Shown: positions 54,521 to 64,000 of the stretch, piece by piece
How the letters are laid out: every line of letters starts with the position of its first letter
Position numbering within the stretch: the stretch's first letter is position 1
NCBI GenBank assembly: GCA_963556195.1
Contig: OY744519.1
Location: 34,577,301 to 34,641,300, forward strand
Length of the DNA: 64,000 nucleotides
Source of the DNA: Sepiola atlantica
Lineage: Eukaryota; Mollusca; Cephalopoda; Sepiida; Sepiolidae
Reading direction: 5' to 3'
Program-made: the position numbers and the translations under genes
The notes under the pieces: model-generated
The model's database searches: none
The model's input: only the letters and a program-made list of their open reading frames with translations
What the model was told of the DNA's origin: nothing

Positions 54521-57500
54521 ACAAATAGAATAGCTTAGTACGTGTTTCTAAAATGGGCAACCATAAGTTGACAAGAGACTTATACACAAATAGAATAGGT
54601 TAATCCGTGTTTCTAAAATGGCCAACCATAAGCTGACAAGAGACTTATACACTAATTAAATAGGTTAATAAGTGTTTCTAAAATTGCCAACCCTAAGCTG
54701 ACAAGAGACCTATTAACAAATAGAATAGGTTAATACGTGTTTCTAAAATGGCCAAAAATAAGTTGGCAAGAGACTTATAAACAAATAGAATAAGTTAATC
54801 CGTTTTTCTAAAATGGCCAACCATAAGCTGACAAGAGACTTATACACAAATAGAATAGCTTAATACGTGTTTTTAAAATGGCCAACAATAAGCTGACAAG
54901 AGACTTATACACAAATAGAATAGGTTAATCCGTGTTTCTAAAATGGCCAACCATAAGCTGACAAGAGACTTATACACTAATTAAATAGGTTAATAAGTGT
55001 TTCTAAAATTGCCAACCCTAAGCTGACAAGAGACCTATTAACAAATAGAATAGGTTAATACGTGTTTCTAAAATGGCCAAAAATAAGTTGGCAAGAGACT
55101 TATAAACAAATAGAATAAGTTAATCCGTTTTTCTAAAATGGCCAACCATAAGCTGACAAGAGACTTATACACAAATAGAATAGCTTAATACGTGTTTCTA
55201 TAATGGCCAACCATAAGCTGACAAGAGACTTATAAACAAATAGAATAGCTTAATACGTGTTTTTAAAATGGCCAACAATAAGCTGACAAGAGACCTATAC
55301 ACAAATAGAATAGGTTAATCCGTGTTTCTAAAATGGCCAACCATAAGCTGACAAGAGACTTATACACAAATAGAATAGCTTAATACGTGTTTCTAAAATG
55401 GCCAACCATAAGCTGACAAGAGACTTATACACAAATAGAATAGCTTAATAAGTTTTTTCTAAAATGGCCAACCATAAGCTGACAAGAGACTTATACACAA
55501 ATAGAATAGCTTAATACGTGTTTCTAAAATGGCCAACCATAAGCTGGCAAGAGACTTATACACAAATAGAATAGGTTAATCCGTGTTTCTAAAATGGCCA
55601 ACCATAAGCTGGCAAGAGACTTATAAACAAATAGAATAGCTTAATACGTGTTTCTAAAATGGCCAACAATAAGCTGGCAAGAGACTTATAAACAAATAGA
55701 ATAGGTTAATCCGTTTTTCTAAAATGGCCAACCATAAGCTGGCAAGAGACTTATAAACAAATAGAATAGGTTAATACGTGTTTCTAAAATGGCCAACTAT
55801 AAGCTGGCAAGAGACTTATACACAAATAGAATAGGTTAATCCGTGTTTCTAAAATGGCCAACCATAAACTGACAAGAAACTTATAAACAAATAGAATAGC
55901 TTAATACGTGTTTCTAAAATGGCCAACTATAAGCTGACAAGAGACTTATACACAAATAGAATAGGTTAATACGTGTTTCTAAAATGGCCAACCATAAACT
56001 GACAAGAGACTTATACACAAATAGAATAGTTTAATACGTGTTTCTAAAATGGCCAACTATAAGCTGGCAAGAGACTTATACACAAATAGAATAGGTTAAT
56101 ACGTGTTTCTAAAATGGCCAACCATAAACTGACAAGAAACTTATAAACAAATAGAATAGCTTAATACGTGTTTCTAAAATGGCCAACTATAAGCTGGCAA
56201 GAGACTTATACACAAATAGAATAGGTTAATACGTGTTTCTAAAATGGCGAACCATAAACTGACAAGAAACTTATAAACAAATAGAATAGGTTAGTACGTG
56301 TTTCTAAAATGGCCAACTATAAGCTGGCAAGAGACTTATACACAAATAGAATAGGTTAATACGTGTTTCTAAAATGGCCAACCATAAACTGACAAGAAAC
56401 TTATAAACAAATAGAATAGCTTAATACGTGTTTCTAAAATGGCCAACTATAAGCTGGCAAGAGACTTATACACAAATAGAATAGGTTAATCCGTGTTTCT
56501 AAAATGGCCAACCATAAACTGACAAGAGACTTATACACAAATAGAATAGGTTAATACGTGTTTCTAAAATGGCCAACTATAAGCTGGCAAGAGACTTATA
56601 CACAAATAGAATAGGTTAATCCGTGTTTCTAAAATGGCCAACTATAAGCTGGCAAGAGACTTATACACAAATAGAATAGGGTAATACGTGTTTCTAAAAT
56701 GGCCAACCATAAGCTGACAAGAAACTTATAAACAAATAGAATAGTTTAATACGTGTTTCTAAAATGGCCAACCATAAGCTGGCAAGAGACTTATACACAA
56801 ATAGAATAGGTTAATACGTGTTTCTAAAATGGCCAACTATAAGCTGGCAAGAGACTTATACACAAATAGAATAGGTTAATACGTGTTTCTAAAATGGCCA
56901 ACTATAAGCTGGCAAGAGACTTATACACAAATAGAATAGTTTAATACGTGTTTCTAAAATGGCCAACTATAAGCTGACAAGAGACTTATACACAAATAGA
57001 ATAGGTTAATACGTGTTTCTAAAATGGCCAACTATAAGCTGGCAAGAGACTTATACACAAATAGAATAGTTTAATACGTGTTTCTAAAATGGCCAACTAT
57101 AAGCTGGCAAGAGACTTATACACAAATAGAATAGGTTAATACGTGTTTCTAAAATGGCCAACCATAAACTGACAAGAAACTTATAAACAAATAGAATAGT
57201 TTAATACGTGTTTCTAAAATGGCCAACCATAAGCTGACAAGAGACTTATAAACAAATAGAATAGATTAATACGTGTTTCTAAAATGGCCAACCATAAGCT
57301 GACAAGAGACTTATACACAAATAGAATAGGTTAATACGTGTTTCTAAAATGGCCAACTATAAGCTGGCAAGAAACTTATACACAAATAGAATAGGTTAAT
57401 CCGTGTTTCTAAAATGGCCAACCATAAGCTGACAAGAGACTTATACACTAATTAAATAGGTTAATAAGTGTTTCTAAAATTGCCAACCCTAAGCTGACAA

Positions 57501-60500
57501 GAGACCTATTAACAAATAGAATAGGTTAATACGTGTTTCTAAAATGGCCAAAAATAAGTTGGCAAGAGACTTATAAACAAATAGAATAAGTTAATCCGTT
57601 TTTCTAAAATGGCCAACCATAAGCTGACAAGAGACTTATACACAAATAGAATAGCTTAATACGTGTTTCTATAATGGCCAACCATAAGCTGACAAGAGAC
57701 TTATAAACAAATAGAATAGCTCAATACGTGTTTTTAAAATGGCCAACAATAAGCTGACAAGAGACCTATACACAAATAGAATAGGTTAATCCGTGTTTCT
57801 AAAATGGCCAACCATAAGCTGACAAGAGACTTATACACAAATAGAATAGCTTAATACGTGTTTCTAAAATGGCCAACCATAAGCTGACAAGAGACTTATA
57901 CACAAATAGAATAGCTTAATAAGTTTTTTCTAAAATGGCCAACCATAAGCTGACAAGAGACTTATACACAAATAGAATAGCTTAATACGTGTTTCTAAAA
58001 TGGCCAACCATAAGCTGGCAAGAGACTTATACACAAATAGAATAGGTTAATCCGTGTTTCTAAAATGGCCAACCATCAGCTGGCAAGAGACTTATAAACA
58101 AATAGAATAGCTTAATACGTGTTTCTAAAATGGCCAACAATAAGCTGGCAAGAGACTTATAAACAAATAGAATAGGTTAATCCGTTTTTCTAAAATGGCC
58201 AACCATAAGCTGGCAAGAGACTTATAAACAAATAGAATAGGTTAATACGTGTTTCTATAATGGCCAACCATAAGCTGGCAAGAGACTTATACACAAATAG
58301 AATAGGTTAATCCGTGTTTCTAAAATGGCCAACCATAAGCTGGCAAGAGACTTATACACAAATAGAATAGGTTAATCCGTTTTTCTAAAATGGCCAACCA
58401 TAAGCTGGCAAGAGACTTATAAACAAATAGAATAGCTTAATACGTGTTTCTAAAATGGCCAACCATAAGCTGGCAAGAGACTTATACACAAATAGAATAG
58501 GTTTATCCGTGTTTCTAAAATGGCCAACCATAAACTGACAAAAGACTTATAAACAAATAGAATAGTTTAATACGTGTTTCTAAAATGGCCAACTATAAGC
58601 TGGCAAGAGACTTATACACAAATAGAATAGGTTAATCCGTGTTTCTAAAATGGCCAACCATAAACTGACAAGAAACTTATAAACAAATAGAATAGCTTAA
58701 TACGTGTTTCTAAAATGGCCAACTATAAGCTGACAAGAGACTTATACACAAATAGAATAGGTTAATACGTGTTTCTAAAATGGCCAACCATAAACTGACA
58801 AGAGACTTATACACAAATAGAATAGTTTAATACGTGTTTCTAAAATGGCCAACTATAAGCTGGCAAGAGACTTATACACAAATAGAATAGGTTAATACGT
58901 GTTTCTAAAATGGCGAACCATAAACTGACAAGAAACTTATAAACAAATAGAATAGGTTAGTACGTGTTTCTAAAATGGCCAACTATAAGCTGGCAAGAGA
59001 CTTATACACAAATAGAATAGGTTAATACGTGTTTCTAAAATGGCCAACCATAAACTGACAAGAAACTTATAAACAAATAGAATAGCTTAATACGTGTTTC
59101 TAAAATGGCCAACTATAAGCTGGCAAGAGACTTATACACAAATAGAATAGGTTAATCCGTGTTTCTAAAATGGCCAACCATAAACTGACAAGAGACTTAT
59201 ACACAAATAGAATAGGTTAATACGTGTTTCTAAAATGGCCAACTATAAGCTGGCAAGAGACTTATACACAAATAGAATAGGTTAATCCGTGTTTCTAAAA
59301 TGGCCAACTATAAGCTGGCAAGAGACTTATACACAAATAGAATAGGGTAATACGTGTTTCTAAAATGGCCAACCATAAGCTGACAAGAAACTTATAAACA
59401 AATAGAATAGTTTAATACGTGTTTCTAAAATGGCCAACCATAAGCTGGCAAGAGACTTATAAACAAATAGAATAGCTTAATACGTGTTTCTAAAATGGCC
59501 AACTATAAGCTGGCAAGAGACTTATACACAAATAGAATAGGTTAATACGTGTTTCTAAAATGGCCAACTATAAGCTGGCAAGAGACTTATACACAAATAG
59601 AATAGTTTAATACGTGTTTCTAAAATGGCCAACTATAAGCTGACAAGAGACTTATACACAAATAGAATAGGTTAATACGTGTTTCTAAAATGGCCAACTA
59701 TAAGCTGGCAAGAGACTTATACACAAATAGAATAGTTTAATACGTGTTTCTAAAATGGCCAACTATAAGCTGGCAAGAGACTTATACACAAATAGAATAG
59801 GTTAATACGTGTTTCTAAAATGGCCAACCATAAACTGACAAGAAACTTATAAACAAATAGAATAGTTTAATACGTGTTTCTAAAATGGCCAACCATAAGC
59901 TGACAAGAGACTTATAAACAAATAGAATAGATTAATACGTGTTTCTAAAATGGCCAACCATAAGCTGACAAGAGACTTATACACAAATAGAATAGGTTAA
60001 TACGTGTTTCTAAAATGGCCAACTATAAGCTGGCAAGAAACTTATACACAAATAGAATAGGTTAATACGTGTTTCTAAAATGGCCAACTATAAGCTGACA
60101 AGAAACTTATAAACAAATAGAATAATTTAATACGTGTTTCTAAAATGGCCAACCATAAGCTGACAAGAGACTTGTACACAAATAGAATAGGTTAATACGT
60201 GTTTCTAAAATGGCCAACCATAAACTGACAAGAAACTTATAAACAAATAGAATAATTTAATACGTGTTTCTAAAATGGCCAACCATAAGCTGGCAAGAGA
60301 CTTATACACAAATAGAATAGGTTAATACGTGTTTCTAAAATGGCCAACTATAAGCTGGCAAGAAACTTATACACAAATAGAATAGGTTAATACGTGTTTC
60401 TAAAATGGCCAACTATAAGCTGACAAGAGACTTGTACACAAATAGAATAGGTTAATACGTGTTTCTAAAATGGCCAACCATAAACTGACAAGAAACTTAT

Positions 60501-61218
60501 AAACAAATAGAATAATTTAATACGTGTTTCTAAAATGGCCAACCATAAGCTGGCAAGAGACTTATACACAAATAGAATAGGTTAATACGTGTTTCTAAAA
60601 TGGCCAACCATAAACTGACAAGAAACTTATAAACAAATAGAATAGCTTAATACGTGTTTCTAAAATGGCCAACTATAAGCTGACAAGAGACTTGTACACA
60701 AATAGAATAGGTTAATACGTGTTTCTAAAATGGCCAACCATAAACTGACAAGAAACTTATAAACAAATAGAATAATTTAATACGTGTTTCTAAAATGGCC
60801 AACCATAAGCTGGCAAGAGACTTATACACAAATAGAATAGGTTAATACGTGTTTCTAAAATGGCCAACCATAAACTGACAAGAAACTTATAAACAAATAG
60901 AATAGCTTAATACGTGTTTCTAAAATGGCCAACTATAAGCTGGCAAGAGACTTATACACAAATAGAATAGGTTAATACGTGTTTCTAAAATGGCCAACCA
61001 TAAGCTGACAAAAGACTTATAAACAAATAGAATAGTTTAATACGTGTTTCTAAAATGGCCAACCATAAGCTGACAAGAGACTTATAAACAAATAGAATAA
61101 GTTAATCCGTTTTTCTAAAATGGTCAACCATAAGCTGACAAGAGACTTATAAACAAATAGAATAGGTTAATACGTGTTTCTATAATCGCCAACATAAGCT
61201 GACAGTAGACTTATAACC
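54521..61218 (+). repeat. 65-bp minisatellite, about 103 copies, with higher-order structure
   Basis: The landmark GTTTCTAAAATGGCCAAC recurs every 65 bp (for example 54607, 54672, 54737, 54802). Units alternate among a few variants (CCATAAGCTGAC, CTATAAGCTGGC, CCATAAACTGAC; TACACAAAT or TAAACAAAT). A marker unit (CTAATTAAATAGG) occurs at 54652, 54977 and 57448, spacings of 5 units and 38 units plus one base. A one-base-longer unit (AAGTTTTTTC) occurs at 55450 and 57921, also 2471 bp apart. The array therefore contains a large duplication of about 38 units, with at least three units gained or lost since. No frame stays open because 65 is not a multiple of three. Confidence 0.97.
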
Positions 61219-61745
61219 AAGGCAGTGGGCTTCAGAATTATTTGTTTATTTTTTTAATTTTAATTTCATAAAGAACTATATCAAATATTACCCAGAAGCA
61301 TAGGTAGAAACTTCAATATAAAATTTATTTTGAATTTTACGCGTACAGACTACGAATTCACGCCACCAAAACGTTTGAAAGATGGATTTTTTAAACAAGT
61401 GCTTGAGCTTTTCTAAATACCTTTTAAAGAGACGGATTGAATTTTGACCGTATTTCACATTTCCCTACCATGATTGAAGAAAATCACATGAAAATTTATA
61501 TCCGAAAAAGTGAACAGAAACAAACAAGCAAACAATATATAAATACGCCATTCTAAAAGCTACAACCATAAGCCAATCAAAGACTAACGAACAAGACAGT
61601 GACTTGCAGAATTATGCATTTACCTGTTTTTATTTTTTAATTTTTAAAAGACTTATATTACATATATCTTTATACACAGAAGTATAGGTTGAAACTTCAA
61701 AATTATATATAAAATATATACAAAATACTTATTTAAAAACTGTAT
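61219..61745 (+). repeat. Long-form units flanking the minisatellite, right
   Basis: After the last 65-bp unit comes GCAGTGGGCTTCAGAATTATTT, then TTTAATTTTAATTTC, CCAGAAGCATAGGTAGAAAC, ACGCGTACAGACTACGAATT, GACGGATTGAATTTT. A single core follows at 61544 (CCATTCTAAAAGCTACAACC), then the start of a second body (CAGAATTATGCATTTACC, AGAAGTATAGGTTGAAAC). It mirrors the left flank. Confidence 0.7.
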
Positions 61746-61753
61746 GTTACATA

Positions 61754-62308
61754 CCGGGGTTTGACAAAAAATGGAAACACCTGGTAAATTTTGTATCTAA
61801 TTTTAAAACGCCTATAAGAATTGAAAACAAAAATACAATGTTGGTTTAATTGTTTTATTTATGGTTACTGTTGTCCTGAATTAATTGGTAAATTATATTT
61901 TTAATTTCAAAGATTGCATATTAGTAAGAAAACTTTGCATGACATATCTATCAGATTTTCAAAGAGTGCAGATTGTTGGTGTCTGTATGGCAGGTGCTAC
62001 TGTAACGGAAGTGGATGAGATAGTCGCCATATCGAGAGGAACTGTCTCGAATCTTATGACAGTTTATGAAAAAGAAGGGAAAACATTTTCCTCTAAATAA
62101 AATTCTGGAAGAAATCCGCAGCTGTCTTAAAGAGATCGTAGAGTCCTTGTAATGGTTTATGAAGAAAGAGCACAAAATCACGGCACCAAAAATTACAGAA
62201 GAGCTTAACAATCATCTGGATAATCCTGTTTCAACAAAAACTGTTCGTGGAAAGACTGGATTTCATTAGAGGGTTTCAAGGTGTTTCCATTATTTTGTCC
62301 AACTTCTG
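61754..62308 (+). mobile_element. Internally deleted Tc1-like transposon
   Basis: The left TIR (CCGGGGTTTGACAAAAAATG at 61754) and right TIR (ending CATTATTTTGTCCAACTTC at about 62307) are inverted, with one gap and a few changes over about 28 bp, and TA flanks both. The 555-bp length is far below a full Tc1 (about 1.6 kb). Only the transposase N-terminus remains and the catalytic domain is deleted. Confidence 0.75.
61939..62230 (+). pseudogene. Tc1-like transposase N-terminal remnant
   Basis: YLSDFQRVQIVGVCMAGATV, TEVDEIVAISRGTVSNLMT and YEKEGKT (61942-62090) form the first helix-turn-helix of Tc1-type transposases. A stop at 62098 is followed by NSGRNPQLS and, in shifted frames, KITEELN..LDNPVSTKTVR-type text to about 62250. 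Then the element jumps to its right end. The upstream ATG at 61885 is not needed, and ATG 61939 is closer to the family's usual start. Confidence 0.75.
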
Positions 62309-62309
62309 T

Positions 62310-63031
<722 letters not shown>

Positions 63032-63299
63032 AATTTCGCGTACAACAAAATCGTAGGATAAATTTCAGAGGAAACATTTTTTTTAATCAATGAAACGGGC
63101 GGGTGGGAAAAAAGAAAATTGCTAAAATTTTCCATAAAGCCTTATTGTCTGACCCTCTAAGAGGAAACGTCAGAATGATAAATTAAAAACTAAGAAAATC
63201 GAATGAGATATGAAGGGAAAACATTTTTGTTTAAGTTGGAGAAAACGATTGAAACAAAAACAAGAAAAAAAGTAAATCTCTCAACGTTATGGTGGATTT

Positions 63300-64000
63300 G
63301 AATCAATAAAAATCTCCAACTTATGCTTCAAAATCTTTTGTCTACACAGGCTAGGTCGAGAATTGATAATAACTAACGCCTCAATAATATTGAGATGGTA
63401 GTTCGACCTGGCACTGTGTAAAACAGAAAACCACCCATCGGAATAGATGTCAGAACAACTATTTGTACAAACAAGGTGATTACCGATGGCTGATTCCTGT
63501 GCCTGGAAGTTCCCGGATGATCTCGAAACCTTGTGTAAGCGAATATCACGTAATATGTGTTGGGATATTCTAATTTCTAATCTTTGGGATGTCTTGCCAA
63601 CGTAGTCAGCTACACACTGACACAGAATTTATAAACAACAGAATTATTTTGAATGGCTGGCAAATCATCCTTACGAAAAGAAGAGCAAAAGGTTCGAGTC
63701 GTGTAAACTACTCTCAGCATGATTGCTAGAAAACAATGTTGAGTAGAAGAAGAAATCCTTTTGACAATGTCAAGACCGTCAGAACCTAACCATGGGAGTT
63801 TCAAATAAATAGGGCAACGTGACGGGCCAATAAATTTACCACCATTTAATATAGCAACTTTGCGTGCAATGGTGCTTTTTATAATATTAAGTGGATATCC
63901 ATTAGCAAGAAAAATATTAGTAATTTCACCAAGTTCTGCATCGAGTTGTGTTGGTGAACAAATCATAAGTGCTCGATGAGTGAGAGTACTAATAATATTT
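63300..64000 (-). pseudogene. Penelope-like element: RT C-terminus and GIY-YIG endonuclease
   Basis: The minus strand enters from the window edge as STLTHRALMICSPTQLDAEL, IFLANGYPLNIIKSTIARKV, the last part of the RT, then a linker to NSVVYKFCVSV at 63610. One frameshift on, it reads ADYVGKTSQRLEIRISQHIL, SAIGNHLVCTNSC, FSVLHSARSNYHLNIIEALV and RPSLCRQKILKHK (63605-63310). This is a GIY-YIG nuclease with the expected Tyr-Val-Gly, Arg and Glu (IIEA) residues and a Cys/His pair, in the order typical of endonuclease-positive Penelope-like retroelements. The +1 shift at about 63612 is the only clear lesion. The RT body lies beyond the window. It may be a different PLE group from the 11892-12120 fragment, whose motifs differ. 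Confidence 0.85.

Noticed and set aside
54521..61218. CRISPR array
   Set aside because: The context is eukaryotic, there are no unique spacers, and units are contiguous 65-bp repeats with scattered point variants.

Overview
This window is metazoan nuclear DNA with almost no host coding sequence. It is AT-rich and has about twenty long (TA)n arrays. It also carries trinucleotide microsatellites, several tandem satellites and many decayed transposable elements, and shows no sign of bacterial gene organisation. An interstitial block of the animal telomere repeat TTAGGG argues against most arthropods and nematodes. The non-LTR element types and a GGAC-tailed repeat make a lophotrochozoan, perhaps a mollusc or cephalopod, my best guess. 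That guess is low confidence.

Layout. 0-13 kb: dispersed repeat families (called A, B and C here), a 21-bp and a 147-bp tandem array, and a GIY-YIG fragment of a Penelope-like element. Family A forms a foldback with an RNA polymerase III B-box at its centre and hammerhead-like cores in its arms. 13-18 kb: a possible short LTR and a long, decayed non-LTR retrotransposon (LINE-1 family here) on the minus strand. 18-29 kb: repeat relics, a broken repeat-borne gene split by a small palindrome, and an inserted element whose boundaries are fixed by an empty-site paralogue. 29-32 kb: a 5'-truncated Ty3/gypsy pol. 34.1-35.4 kb: a full-length but dead mariner inserted in a (TA)n array. 36 kb: a 325-bp hairpin repeat. 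39.8 kb: one convincing host exon on the minus strand, with good splice sites, resembling GPR158/GPR179-type receptors. 40-42 kb and 48.8-50.4 kb: LINE fragments whose tails are AAT-type microsatellites. 42.6-45.1 kb: two tandem-repeat blocks. 46.8-47.6 kb: a Helitron helicase relic beside telomeric repeats. 51.2-53.2 kb: a 2-kb inverted repeat with arms of about 600 bp. 54.5-61.2 kb: about 103 copies of a 65-bp minisatellite with higher-order structure. 61.75-62.3 kb: an internally deleted Tc1-like element. 63.3-64 kb: the 3' end of a Penelope-like element running off the window.

Nothing here works as a gene cluster. The window is best read as intronic or intergenic sequence around one exon of a long gene on the minus strand, filled by successive transposon insertions and tandem amplification. 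The strongest candidates for something undescribed are the family A foldback, the 2-kb inverted repeat and the higher-order 65-bp satellite.
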